From Ceratothoa steindachneri (taxonomy: Eukaryota; Arthropoda; Malacostraca; Isopoda; Cymothoidae), in assembly GCA_963969495.1 (NCBI GenBank), contig OZ018321.1, positions 121,485,129-121,549,128 of the forward strand: a DNA stretch of 64,000 bases, given 5' to 3'. The translations under genes were made by a program, and so were the position numbers. A model generated the notes under the pieces. It did no database searches and was not told the DNA's origin. It saw only the letters and a list, made by a program, of their open reading frames with translations. Shown here piece after piece: positions 11,401-23,962 of this stretch (position 1 is its first letter; every line of letters begins with the position of its first letter).

Positions 11401-14290
11401 CTTTGTGGAATTTTCATCAATAAGAGTTTTATTGGGAGCATGTTTCCCATGAAAGATCGATCTCTCTTCTGGGTTTGTGGGTATTTACCCATTGTACTGC
11501 TAAGCTATCTTTGCATGTGATTCAGCTTGCTATTTGTAAAACCTACACATACTCCAAAATAATGGACTCCAGAAGTAAACAATTTCTTTGTTTTCTTTGC
11601 AAATTTTATGCGTACCATTGAATTCTGGACTGAAGATAGTTCTCGATTAAGAGCAGGAGTCTGAATGAACTTACTATCCTCATCTCTTCCCGAAGCCTTT
11701 CCCAAACTACTTGTTCCTTTATTACCATAAGAGACTAAATTTTAATGTAACTACTAAAACTAAATCCACTTTTCACAGCAAAAACTTGAATGTTATCTTT
11801 TTTTTTACATTCTTAAATCAATTCGGATTAAGGAGAGAAATTGGAAAGGGAACAGAAATAAATCTCCAGATCAAAGAATAGATAATCTGAAAGGTAGTAA
11901 AACCTTTTTTTTCTTTCTTTAGTCTTAAGTTAAGTAAATTGAAATTATTTTTGAGATTTACTCTGAAATCTTGAGATTAAATCGTTTCAATTTTACCATC
12001 TTGGTTGTGAAGTAATTTGATTTGTTGTTACTTTACTTTTCTTTTTGAAAGCATGACATTCTTGGATGGAACTGAAAATACTTCATATGGAGGCAATATT
12101 CTAAAGGAAATTTCAACTTCAATATTGAGAAATAATCGTTAAAATAGTCAAAAATGCAAACAAACAAACAACTCTGCCATTTCAATCCTTCGCTTTGTTG
12201 CTATCCAAGAACAAATCCCTAACAAAATAATTATTTTTATTATTATTTTCTAACAAACAAACCAACGACAGATGAATAAAAGAGTAATCAAACGGAGATA
12301 GATAATTAGCTATTAACTCTCTTAAAGCTTAAAGCCATTAGGTTATTAGTAAAGATTAAAGAAATTATGATATTTTAGTAATTACACGAAATTCTGGGTT
12401 AATTTTGCAAAATAAAGGTGAAAATTTAATTTTGGATAATAAATAGCGATTATGCAGTTTCTTGCGTCTGGCATAATAACTTTCAGTCCTAAAATTGTTG
12501 CTTCTGCCCTTACACATGGTAATCAACTCTTATATCAAGACGACGTAGTAAAAATTTGAGAAATAATAAAAAAAGACAAAGAATAAAACAAATCATCCCA
12601 TAAACTTTTATATCTAAATCAAAAGAACGAAAAATAAATATAGATTAAAGGAGTATAAATCAGTTTTATTTATAATTAAATGAAAATCAGGAATAAATCA
12701 AAAGAAAGAGTACAAAAGATATAACGATTTTGCATTACTAGGAATGCTATAACTGATCTCAATATAGCCAGAAATGTTAGTTATTTTTATAACCTGAAGC
12801 ATATGATGTGTGAAAGACCAATCCACTCCTGATTTGAAAGAAAGAGAACCGGGAAGTCGGAATGACAGCTCTGATTTCCCGGAATAAAAAGGTACGCGTC
12901 TATTTAAACCAAGATTAAAGCTTGGACAATCAGACATTAAAAAAAAGAGATAAATTTTCACACATATAACAAATGGAAAACTGAGACAAGCAGATAAATT
13001 ATTAGAGCTAAGGAGACATGCAACCCACCCTCCTACAAAGAAGGGCAGACAGAAAGGAAGGGATAAAGTCATATGCTAGTGGAAAAGAAAACGACACGAG
13101 AGAGTGATAAGTTAAGAAAGGAAAAGGGAACCCATAAAAATAAAATACCCTTCTTTTCATAGCACAATGAAATCGATTTCTCTTCGCTTTATTAATGGTT
13201 TATACCAATCTTGGCAGTGAGCGCTAGTTTATCTTGAAACTTTTAATTTTCGACAAGTCGAAGATCTGATAGGTACAGTGAGATGGACACGATCAGAAAT
13301 ACACGTAACATAATGTTCCTCAGTAGCGATGCAACTGAGCAGAAGTTACAAACGTGAAGAAATCGGAACATTATTTTGTCCATATCAATCTTTGGCTGCA
13401 GTTAAACTTGGGAATATTATTTCGTTAGTTGCAAGCAAATCTGTAGAACGGGAAGGCAAAATAGAGTGTGAGTAGACACCACATGAAATTAGGTGTACAA
13501 AGAAATTGCATGATCAAGAAACAATAGCATATAGCAAGAGGAGCAAAGGCGTCGAAACTTTAAGAAAGAATTTATAACAGTGAGCGTAATGTTTATCTCA
13601 AGCGTTTATATACATTTCTGATTTATAGAAATAAAACTAATACATAGTTAAATGAAATGAGAGATAAATTTATATGATTATAACCCCCTAAATTTGATAT
13701 AACAATGAATATATCTCATCAGCTGCGAGGAACAGAGTAAATAGACCAATTAATTATTAAATAATGACAATGAACTACAACAGAGTGATTCTTAAGTTGA
13801 TGCTAGATGCGAAGAGGGTGAGGTCAGTACTTCTTCCAGGTATTCACTAGGGAGAAAGAAAAGTAGATATAAAATTCTTGTAAGCTTGAAGATCCGCCAA
13901 AATATAGTAACGAGACAACTAAGGAAAAAACTTCAGGTCAATTCGTTGACGACTACAGAGAAGAAAAAGCGGTATAATTAATCGAAAATGACTCTCAACG
14001 ACGTAATTTTCTTTTGTCAGAGAGAGACAATAGTCAAAACAAACAAGAAATGGCAGAAGATCAACTTGTTGGGCCTTTCCCGTGTAAGGGCACCCTAGTA
14101 GGGTAACTGAACACAGCAGTCAACAAACAACAGGAGAGTTAAGATTTTGTTTTGCCGTAGAATAGTAGTCAGGTAAGAGAGGTAATCAACTCTCTTACCC
14201 TAAAAACTACCGCTAGAAAAAATTGTGACAGCTGAGGGGAGAGAGTAAATCCATGAAGCTATAACGGGGTGTGAGATGACTTTGTCTCTA
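11401..14290. other. AT-rich sequence without recognisable genes (unit 1; same in units 2 and 3)
   Basis: Open frames such as the minus-strand one at 12698-13072 (124 codons) have no motif I recognise. They occur unchanged in all three units only because the units are nearly identical. Counterparts lie at 19375-22264 and 27343-30232. Confidence 0.5.
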
Positions 14291-14295
14291 ACAAG

Positions 14296-14352
14296 ATGGC
14301 GGTCTTTCTTTTAGTATTCCCTTTGTTGTTGTTTGTTTGTTTACATTGTCCG
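14296..14352 (+). CDS. Short hydrophobic ORF with TISU-like start, unit 1 (speculative)
   Basis: CAAGATGGCGGT at 14292-14303 matches 11 of 12 positions of the TISU initiator (SAASATGGCGGC) seen at starts of genes with short 5' UTRs. The 19 codons that follow (MAVFLLVFPLLLFVCLHCP) have the look of a signal peptide and end at TGA 14353-14355. No strong splice donor is visible before the stop. It lies on the same strand as, and about 550 bp upstream of, candidate exons. The other units have it at 22270 and 30238. Chance occurrence is quite possible. Confidence 0.2.
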
Positions 14353-14902
14353 TGATGTTGGTCTTTAATCTCAGGGGTATATCATCACAAACAATCAACA
14401 CGCAAGCGCAAAAATTACAGAGTGAAGGTGTTCTGGGATTGAAATAATAGCAGAACAATGGACTAATACTGACGGGCCTGAAGAATGGTACTGAGTGAAA
14501 ATATCTCATTGATGAGCAGCTAGAAGTTTCATGTTAATTTAATATCTTGTATATGTACAAACAGCTTCATAAAGCAGAAATGTAACCTGTTTTATGCATC
14601 AATGTCTTATACAGAGAACCTTTATTTTAATTTAACCATTCACGAAATTTAAAATTGAATTTAAAAGTTCAAGGAATTATAATTTAAATTTATATATCAA
14701 ATACTCTAATCCAGTATTCTCTAATATTCGGAATTAAATTCATCATGTTGCTAGCTTTATAATTTCACATTTAATTTAAGAGAATATTTCTATTCGGGTT
14801 TTTATAGGTATCAAATTTTGGTGATCAATAATCCCAGGAAATATTGGCCCCCACCTGTTCTCCAGCTGTTTACATTTATAAAGTATGTTTGTTTTTTTCT
14901 AG

Positions 14903-14937
14903 AATCAGAAGCCCAATATCCTCGTCTCCTGATCCAG
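14903..14937 (+). CDS. Candidate 35-nt exon, unit 1
   Basis: Preceded by a long pyrimidine run and AG (TATGTTTGTTTTTTTCTAG) and followed by CCAG then GTGAGA, a good donor. In one phase it reads SEAQYPRLLIQ and joins in frame to the ORF beginning at 15116. Splice signals and the open joint are seen; that this is a gene is inference. Repeated at 22877-22911 and 30845-30879. Confidence 0.3.
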
Positions 14938-15115
14938 GTGAGAGGATGCTTCAGCAGATGGGACGGGAATCATTAAAAATATCAGCTATTTCCTATTTTT
15001 CCTCATGAAAGAACCCTTTAGTTTCAAGGCACCTGCTCATAAAGATGAAACGAGTAATCTTTAGGGATAAAGTAGCCTGAAATCAAGGTCTGAAGTTGAA
15101 AGGTTTGATAGGCAG

Positions 15116-15362
15116 ATGTGGATGTTTCGCAACATTCTTGTGAATCAAACGAAGATAAATGAGACCGAAAGTAACGACAAAATCTTAATTTCTTGGTTGC
15201 CACAAGATACCAGAATTGCTCTTGAAATAAATGGTAATTTATATCGTTTTAATCTTTTGTCTTTAATAGGATATGGACGCAAATCAACGAGTGCATATAC
15301 GCCAGATAGGATAGGCATTTGCAAAGCTAGACAATTACTACAAACGTATGGATGTAAAAGAA
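15116..15362 (+). CDS. Candidate host coding exon(s), unit 1
   Basis: Open for 100 codons from MWMFRNILVNQTK to the stop after 15415. A consensus donor (GAA, then GTGAGT) sits at 15363, which would end the exon with QLLQTYGCKR. Inside, GTAATT at 15234 and CTTTAATAG at 15269 mimic a 36-bp intron, but that length is a multiple of three and stays open, and 36 bp is very short for an intron. The reading continues in frame from the candidate exon at 14903. The upstream AG at 15114 has a weak pyrimidine tract. I recognise no domain. If real, this gene piece exists in triplicate (23090-23336, 31058-31304). Confidence 0.35.
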
Positions 15363-15753
15363 GTGAGTATTTATGGAACCCAAAAATGTACTCAACGAAG
15401 CTTTTATTGTTTTTATAATACTAGGAACAACAATTCTCTATGGTATGAGGAGTAATTTATAAATTGGTTCTTCATTTTCGATTTACCTGAAAAAATCGTG
15501 CATCCGAGCCATTTTTGAAGAGATGTAAATAAAACTGTGGAATTTAGGGGAAGTGAAATTATGTAAAAAGTAAATACATGGCCAAAGTAAATAAATTGTT
15601 GGGTCATTGAGCGCGGTTGGTAAGAAACACCATTCATCCATGAAGAGAAGCTCAGCTTGCCAGAAAGTTTCTATTAATTACGAATGATGATATTCTATGG
15701 AATCTAAGTAAAAAGTTCTATTTAAATACCAAATTAGCTATTTGTGGTTTCCA

Positions 15754-15780
15754 GATCCTGTAGAAGCTGCTGCACCATCT
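15754..15780. other. Templated filler at junction between units 1 and 2
   Basis: The 27 bases GATCCTGTAGAAGCTGC...ACCATCT between the unit end (…TTTCCA, 15753) and the next unit start (GAATTC, 15781) match 8147-8173 inside the hAT gene in the same orientation. The match extends by one base on the left (A) and three on the right (GAA), which are also shared with the two joined ends as microhomology. Confidence 0.95.
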
Positions 15781-15986
15781 GAATTCTTCGAGTCAAAATC
15801 CAGAGATTTTTATTGCAGAGGCATCGAAAAACTAGTTGAACGTAGGGAAGAAGTTGTAAATAACAACGGAGAATACATTATTAATTAAATTACATATTGT
15901 TATCAATTAAAAATTAAGCTTTTTCAAAATTGTTAATGGTAGTGAATAAATTTGATAAAACCGCAAGAACTTATTCCTCAACCCAA
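15781..15986 (+). pseudogene. mariner 3' end fragment at start of unit copy 2
   Basis: Matches 7807-8012, including the transposase tail EKLVERREEVVNNNGEYI and the right TIR, followed by TA. It is the left edge of the second unit and has no 5' part of the mariner, showing that the unit was copied after the mariner had inserted. Confidence 0.95.
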
Positions 15987-15988
15987 TA

Positions 15989-16906
15989 ATTAACAACATA
16001 AATGACATCTGTAGCACTCTATGTACCTATAGCTCTAGCTGCTTTGCTGCAATTCCTGGCCTATGAATGATGCAATGAAAAAACTTAACATGAAGTGCTA
16101 TTTCTGTAACATTACCTCTAGATCCTGTAGAAGCTGCTGCACCATCTGAAGTTATACTTATACAATTGGCCCAGGGAAGTTTGTTCTCATAAAAAGAAAA
16201 ATTAAATTTGAGAATATTGCTTCTTCCCTGCATTTCCCAGTAAGTGAGTTGCAGAAAAGCAATTCTTCACGTAATTCATCATTAAATATATATTTAACGA
16301 AAACAAGAAGCTGAGCCATGTGACAGATATCAGTACTTTCATCCAATTGCAAAGCAAATTTTCCACACATATTGATCTGCCCCAGTAACTGTTTCTTCAA
16401 ATCTTCAATTATCATTTCTATGCCTCTTTCAATAGTATTATCCGACAAAGAAATTGATTTTTATTTCTCACCATACTCCTTTACATGAATGCTTCAACCA
16501 TTTTTACAGCGGCAGGAAGTACAAGAGTGTCACCAATACAGTGAGGTTTCCTTTCTTTTGCTATTAGGTAACTAAACTCAAATGGAGCTTTCAAATATTT
16601 TTCAGTAACATTAGTGGATTTTTACAAAGTGGTGGATTGAGCAATGCAGAATTTCACGGAACGTTGAAAAGATGCTATTGACTTTCCAGCATTCTTAGGA
16701 TGTTTGGATTCTAAATGCCTTTATAATCTTGATGGTTTCATGCTATCATTAGCAAGTATATCATGACACAATATGCAAAGCGGGCGAGGTTCTTTCTTAA
16801 TATGAGTGTATGTAAATCTATATTTAACATAATCATTCTGATAACATTTTACTTTATTATTTACTTTGTTGTTTTTGTCTGGTGAAGTGATATCTACCGT
16901 GTACAC
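15989..16906 (-). pseudogene. hAT (ZBED5-like) N-terminal half, copy 2
   Basis: Same blocks as copy 1: BED finger with the same in-frame stop, LDEST block, SDGAAAS block. A 4-bp insertion near 17041 opens a longer upstream minus-strand frame (from 17072) that overlaps the BED region out of frame. Without the C-terminal half it cannot encode a transposase. Confidence 0.9.
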
Positions 16907-17667
16907 TCCAATCAGAGACAGAAGTAACCATAATGGAATCTTGCTGTTCGCCAGAAGTAGCCATAGGCATACATGTTATTGATTCTCCAGAAGTAGTATC
17001 AACCAAGGTAATTTGTTGTCGTCGACATTTTTCTACGAAGTACATATTTTCACAGATTTCTTTGTAAGCCATTTATTTATCTTATGTATAATTGTATATT
17101 GCAAAATTTAAGAATACCTGAAGATCGGCGGCACGCTCGCCAAAGTGTAAGTTTTTCACCCGAAATCTATTTGGACCAACTTGCTTTTAAATCGTAGTTC
17201 AAATCTACAAGGTGCCATTTTTCATGTAAAAAAAATCCCAGAAATAAACCAAATGTTTTTTATATACTTTAATGTGCCAAATAACTTCTAATGTATTTTG
17301 CTTTAGCAAAAACTAATAAATAATTTGGAGTATAGTTCTACAGAGAGGCGTGATTTGGAAAAAAATGTCCCATTTAGAGATCATCTTTTGAAAAAATGCC
17401 GATTGCTGAATTACATGTTTTAGCACATCTAATTTCAAAATTATCTCGGATCGCTAAAGCCTGACCACACTCTTCGCAATCAATAAGAACTTTAATTAAT
17501 TTATGATCGGCCAAAAATTTTATTCATTTTTTAGATCACCAAATAAACTGGAAACTTGTTGAACAGCTTTTGTTCAACTTCTACACGAAGAATGTATGTT
17601 GAAACTGAAATTCCTGCATAAAAGATCGACTCTTCTTCACAAAAAAACTCTACAAAAACTAGTTCCT

Positions 17668-18113
17668 CTAAAAGATCTAGCTAAGTTTACTTAAATGTAT
17701 AAAAATGGTAATAAAAATAGCAAAAAAATTTTTAAAAAAATATAGGAAAAAATAAATATTGAGTGATTAAAGCGATCTTAAGTGGAAAAAAAAATGAAAA
17801 TTCATTATTCATTCAGTTATGACGTCAGCTCTCCCCCCCGAATCGCAGGAACGATTTTACTGCCCCTTAAGTCGCTGAAAAGATATGGTTAAAAAACAAA
17901 ACAAACGTGAGTATTCTATAAACAATTACGATTATATTATGGGGAGTTGTGCCCACCACACCCCTCCCAATTGATTGAAATCTCAAGGTGAACGCTGGGC
18001 GATCCCCCACACGAGCCGTCCCCCTCCCGAGGCGCCCCTCGAAATTAGTCCAAAAAGGTGAAACATATTGTAACATGGACGAAATATTAAAGATTTCGGC
18101 TGAAAAACATACA
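17668..18113. repeat. Dispersed repeat family D, copy in unit 2
   Basis: Tandem-unit copy of the element described at 9690. Confidence 0.75.
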
Positions 18114-18152
18114 CTTTGTCGGGCGGGCCGCGGATCATCAAGTTTACCAAAT

Positions 18153-18155
<3 letters not shown>

Positions 18156-18194
<39 letters not shown>
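18156..18194. repeat. (TA)n, 39 bp, unit 2
   Basis: Counterpart of 10178-10220, four bases shorter. Confidence 0.95.
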
Positions 18195-18196
<2 letters not shown>

Positions 18197-18689
18197 CTAA
18201 TCACTTATTAATTGGCCATTGCGACACAACTGGAAAAAAATCACTACAATACTAAAGCCTTATGGACACAAACATCACTCAATAAATGAAAATTTTAAAA
18301 ACAAACTAAATTACCGCAATCATGGTTCATAGGCATCGCGACTCATGGGGTTGCCAAATGCCGACTAAAATTCTTTTAATTTACAAATTAAATTTAAATA
18401 TTAATAATATTTGGTATTTATAATGCGCCCTTCATGCTATTAATGCTATAATTACTTTTTTCAGCCCATGAATGCAAATAAATATATAAAGAAGATAATA
18501 ATTATTCATTTAGTCAAAAGGGGAACCCATTCACAAGGAACAAATAGCTAGTGGCAAGAGTAAAGAATGCTTTCTTGACTTATACATTCTTGTCATATCA
18601 TGCCAGATAAATATTTTTTTTAGGAAACCTGAGGGTGTTTAAAGCTATTTATATAAAAAAAATATAATATTATTCTTGATTCTTAAACC

Positions 18690-19374
18690 AAGTTAACTTA
18701 AAGTTCGGTGTGACCACCGGGAACTAGCTCGAGGATGAGCTTCTTCCTTTTAGTTCCAGTATTCCTCAAGGAAGAGTACTATCTCGGTGCCTTAGGCTAC
18801 ACCAGGATAGAGGGGGGGAGATGTCTATGACGAGAGTAAGTTGAAAGCGATCAAGTTAACTTAAAGTTCGGTGTGATCACCAGGAACTAGCTCGAAGATG
18901 AGCTGCTTCTTAGTCCCTTCGCTTTGTAGCCCGGCCTCTTGCCGGGGACTTCGTAGCTTGCTGACTCACGTATTCTACATGTTTTTCCCAAGGTTTTGGT
19001 ATATATACGTCATTACCCCCACTGAGGTAAGGGTAGGAGGGGTGGGGGGGATTTGTGGACCGGCTGCATGAAGATTCCTCCAGTTGGCCCGGTGGGACCT
19101 TCTGGATTTAGGGCCACTCTTCTCTAATTTCGCCTCTGAGGGGACATTGAATACCCGCTCTTAGGGAAAATCTTGCAGTTTAAAACCAATCTTAGGGTCT
19201 CTAGTCCGACCTGAGCTGATTATTGCCTTCTGTGGTGTCGGAAGGTCGTTCGGCTTCTAACCGGGAGGAGGGGCGTGAACGTCGTGGTTAAGAGTTTAAA
19301 CCGTGGCTCGCCTTTGAAGGTGGGGCGAGGGTTGGGGGGTGGGGGGTGGGGGTAGAGATTCCCTCACACTAACT
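18690..19374. other. GC-rich block with direct repeat, unit 2
   Basis: Tandem-unit copy of 10716-11400. Confidence 0.6.
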
Positions 19375-22300
19375 CTTTGTGGAATTTTCATCAATAAGAG
19401 TTTTATTGGGAGCATGTTTCCCATGAAAGATCGATCTCTCTTCTGGGTTTGTGGGTATTTACCCATTGTACTGCTAAGCTATCTTTGCATGTGATTCAGC
19501 TTGCTATTTGTAAAACCTACACATACTCCAAAATAATGGACTCCAGAAGTAAACAATTTCTTTGTTTTCTTTGCAAATTTTATGCGTACCATTGAATTCT
19601 GGACTGAAGATAGTTCTCGATTAAGAGCAGGAGTCTGAATGAACTTACTATCCTCATCTCTTCCCGAAGCCTTTCCCAAACTACTTGTTCCTTTATTACC
19701 ATAAGAGACTAAATTTTAATGTAACTACTAAAACTAAATCCACTTTTCACAGCAAAAACTTGAATGTTATCTTTTTTTTTACATTCTTAAATCAATTCGG
19801 ATTAAGGAGAGAAATTGGAAAGGGAACAGAAATAAATCTCCAGATCAAAGAATAGATAATCTGAAAGGTAGTAAAACCTTTTTTTTCTTTCTTTAGTCTT
19901 AAGTTAAGTAAATTGAAATTATTTTTGAGATTTACTCTGAAATCTTGAGATTAAATCGTTTCAATTTTACCATCTTGGTTGTGAAGTAATTTGATTTGTT
20001 GTTACTTTACTTTTCTTTTTGAAAGCATGACATTCTTGGATGGAACTGAAAATACTTCATATGGAGGCAATATTCTAAAGGAAATTTCAACTTCAATATT
20101 GAGAAATAATCGTTAAAATAGTCAAAAATGCAAACAAACAAACAACTCTGCCATTTCAATCCTTCGCTTTGTTGCTATCCAAGAACAAATCCCTAACAAA
20201 ATAATTATTTTTATTATTATTTTCTAACAAACAAACCAACGACAGATGAATAAAAGAGTAATCAAACGGAGATAGATAATTAGCTATTAACTCTCTTAAA
20301 GCTTAAAGCCATTAGGTTATTAGTAAAGATTAAAGAAATTATGATATTTTAGTAATTACACGAAATTCTGGGTTAATTTTGCAAAATAAAGGTGAAAATT
20401 TAATTTTGGATAATAAATAGCGATTATGCAGTTTCTTGCGTCTGGCATAATAACTTTCAGTCCTAAAATTGTTGCTTCTGCCCTTACACATGGTAATCAA
20501 CTCTTATATCAAGACGACGTAGTAAAAATTTGAGAAATAATAAAAAAAGACAAAGAATAAAACAAATCATCCCATAAACTTTTATATCTAAATCAAAAGA
20601 ACGAAAAATAAATATAGATTAAAGGAGTATAAATCAGTTTTATTTATAATTAAATGAAAATCAGGAATAAATCAAAAGAAAGAGTACAAAAGATATAACG
20701 ATTTTGCATTACTAGGAATGCTATAACTGATCTCAATATAGCCAGAAATGTTAGTTATTTTTATAACCTGAAGCATATGATGTGTGAAAGACCAATCCAC
20801 TCCTGATTTGAAAGAAAGAGAACCGGGAAGTCGGAATGACAGCTCTGATTTCCCGGAATAAAAAGGTACGCGTCTATTTAAACCAAGATTAAAGCTTGGA
20901 CAATCAGACATTAAAAAAAAGAGATAAATTTTCACACATATAACAAATGGAAAACTGAGACAAGCAGATAAATTATTAGAGCTAAGGAGACATGCAACCC
21001 ACCCTCCTACAAAGAAGGGCAGACAGAAAGGAAGGGATAAAGTCATATGCTAGTGGAAAAGAAAACGACACGAGAGAGTGATAAGTTAAGAAAGGAAAAG
21101 GGAACCCATAAAAATAAAATACCCTTCTTTTCATAGCACAATGAAATCGATTTCTCTTCGCTTTATTAATGGTTTATACCAATCTTGGCAGTGAGCGCTA
21201 GTTTATCTTGAAACTTTTAATTTTCGACAAGTCGAAGATCTGATAGGTACAGTGAGATGGACACGATCAGAAATACACGTAACATAATGTTCCTCAGTAG
21301 CGATGCAACTGAGAAGAAGTTACAAACGTGAAGAAATCGGAACATTATTTTGTCCATATCAATCTTTGGCTGCAGTTAAACTTGGGAATATTATTTCGTT
21401 AGTTGCAAGCAAATCTGTAGAACGGGAAGGCAAAATAGAGTGTGAGTAGACACCACATGAAATTAGGTGTACAAAGAAATTGCATGATCAAGAAACAATA
21501 GCATATAGCAAGAGGAGCAAAGGCGTCGAAACTTTAAGAAAGAATTTATAACAGTGAGCGTAATGTTTATCTCAAGCGTTTATATACATTTCTGATTTAT
21601 AGAAATAAAACTAATACATAGTTAAATGAAATGAGAGATAAATTTATATGATTATAACCCCCTAAATTTGATATAACAATGAATATATCTCATCAGCTGC
21701 GAGGAACAGAGTAAATAGACCAATTAATTATTAAATAATGACAATGAACTACAACAGAGTGATTCTTAAGTTGATGCTAGATGCGAAGAGGGTGAGGTCA
21801 GTACTTCTTCCAGGTATTCACTAGGGAGAAAGAAAAGTAGATATAAAATTCTTGTAAGCTTGAAGATCCGCCAAAATATAGTAACGAGACAACTAAGGAA
21901 AAAACTTCAGGTCAATTCGTTGACGACTACAGAGAAGAAAAAGCGGTATAATTAATCGAAAATGACTCTCAACGACGTAATTTTCTTTTGTCAGAGAGAG
22001 ACAATAGTCAAAACAAACAAGAAATGGCAGAAGATCAACTTGTTGGGCCTTTCCCGTGTAAGGGCACCCTAGTAGGGTAACTGAACACAGCAGTCAACAA
22101 ACAACAGGAGAGTTAAGATTTTGTTTTGCCGTAGAATAGTAGTCAGGTAAGAGAGGTAATCAACTCTCTTACCCTAAAAACTACCGCTAGAAAAAATTGT
22201 GACAGCTGAGGGGAGAGAGTAAATCCATGAAGCTATAACGGGGTGTGAGATGACTTTGTCTCTAACAAGATGGCGGTCTTTCTTTTAGTATTCCCTTTGT

Positions 22301-23089
22301 TGTTGTTTGTTTGTTTACATTGTCCGTGATGTTGGTCTTTAATCTCAGGGGTATATCATCACAAACAATCAACACGCAAGCGCAAAAATTACAGAGTGAA
22401 GGTGTTCTGGGATTGAAATAATAGCAGAACAATGGACTAATACTGACGGGCCTGAAGAATGGTACTGAGTGAAAATATCTCATTGATGAGCAGCTAGAAG
22501 TTTCATGTTAATTTAATATCTTGTATATGTACAAACAGCTTCATAAAGCAGAAATGTAACCTGTTTTATGCATCAATGTCTTATACAGAGAACCTTTATT
22601 TTAATTTAACCATTCACGAAATTTAAAATTGAATTTAAAAGTTCAAGGAATTATAATTTAAATTTATATATCAAATACTCTAATCCAGTATTCTCTAATA
22701 TTCGGAATTAAATTCATCATGTTGCTAGCTTTATAATTTCACATTTAATTTAAGAGAATATTTCTATTCGGGTTTTTATAGGTATCAAATTTTGGTGATC
22801 AATAATCCCAGGAAATATTGGCCCCCACCTGTTCTCCAGCTGTTTACATTTATAAAGTATGTTTGTTTTTTTCTAGAATCAGAAGCCCAATATCCTCGTC
22901 TCCTGATCCAGGTGAGAGGATGCTTCAGCAGATGGGACGGGAATCATTAAAAATATCAGCTATTTCCTATTTTTCCTCATGAAAGAACCCTTTAGTTTCA
23001 AGGCACCTGCTCATAAAGATGAAACGAGTAATCTTTAGGGATAAAGTAGCCTGAAATCAAGGTCTGAAGTTGAAAGGTTTGATAGGCAG

Positions 23090-23336
23090 ATGTGGATGTT
23101 TCGCAACATTCTTGTGAATCAAACGAAGATAAATGAGACCGAAAGTAACGACAAAATCTTAATTTCTTGGTTGCCACAAGATACCAGAATTGCTCTTGAA
23201 ATAAATGGTAATTTATATCGTTTTAATCTTTTGTCTTTAATAGGATATGGACGCAAATCAACGAGTGCATATACGCCAGATAGGATAGGCATTTGCAAAG
23301 CTAGACAATTACTACAAACGTATGGATGTAAAAGAA
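23090..23336 (+). CDS. Candidate host coding exon(s), unit 2
   Basis: Identical reading to 15116-15362, with the same GTGAGT donor after it. Confidence 0.35.
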
Positions 23337-23727
23337 GTGAGTATTTATGGAACCCAAAAATGTACTCAACGAAGCTTTTATTGTTTTTATAATACTAGGA
23401 ACAACAATTCTCTATGGTATGAGGAGTAATTTATAAATTGCTTCTTCATTTTCGATTTACCTGAAAAAATCGTGCATCCGAGCCATTTTTGAAGAGATGT
23501 AAATAAAACTGTGGAATTTAGGGGAAGTGAAATTATGTAAAAAGTAAATACATGGCCAAAGTAAATAAATTGTTGGGTCATTGAGCGCGGTTGGTAAGAA
23601 ACACCATTCATCCATGAAGAGAAGCTCAGCTTGCCAGAAAGTTTCTATTAATTACGAATGATGATATTCTATGGAATCTAAGTAAAAAGTTCTATTTAAA
23701 TACCAAATTAGCTATTTGTGGTTTCCA

Positions 23728-23754
23728 GATCCTGTAGAAGCTGCTGCACCATCT
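23728..23754. other. Templated filler at junction between units 2 and 3
   Basis: Identical to 15754-15780. The same filler at both junctions shows that a single joining event was followed by amplification of the joined unit. Confidence 0.95.
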
Positions 23755-23960
23755 GAATTCTTCGAGTCAAAATCCAGAGATTTTTATTGCAGAGGCATCG
23801 AAAAACTAGTTGAACGTAGGGAAGAAGTTGTAAATAACAACGGAGAATACATTATTAATTAAATTACATATTGTTATCAATTAAAAATTAAGCTTTTTCA
23901 AAATTGTTAATGGTAGTGAATAAATTTGATAAAACCGCAAGAACTTATTCCTCAACCCAA
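23755..23960 (+). pseudogene. mariner 3' end fragment at start of unit copy 3
   Basis: Third copy of the 206-bp mariner tail with the right TIR; same reading as at 7807 and 15781. Confidence 0.95.
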
Positions 23961-23962
23961 TA

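Larger units (their letters stand above)
7807..15780. repeat. Tandem unit copy 1
   Basis: Contains, in order: mariner 3' end, hAT N-terminal half (minus), dispersed repeat with (TA)n, GC-rich block with a direct repeat, long AT-rich non-coding sequence, candidate exons at 14903-15362, then the junction filler 15754-15780. This copy is continuous with the full mariner on its left and so marks the ancestral edge. Confidence 0.95.
15781..23754. repeat. Tandem unit copy 2
   Basis: Same content as copy 1 but with only the last 206 bp of the mariner at its left end. It carries a private 4-bp insertion near 17041, which extends the minus-strand reading frame upstream of the hAT BED finger, and a private A at 21314. 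It ends with the same 27-bp filler (23728-23754). Confidence 0.95.

Noticed and set aside
12698..13072. 124-codon minus-strand ORF with hydrophobic stretch, kept in three units
   Set aside because: Conservation only reflects the near identity of the units; no start context, splice signal or domain supports it.
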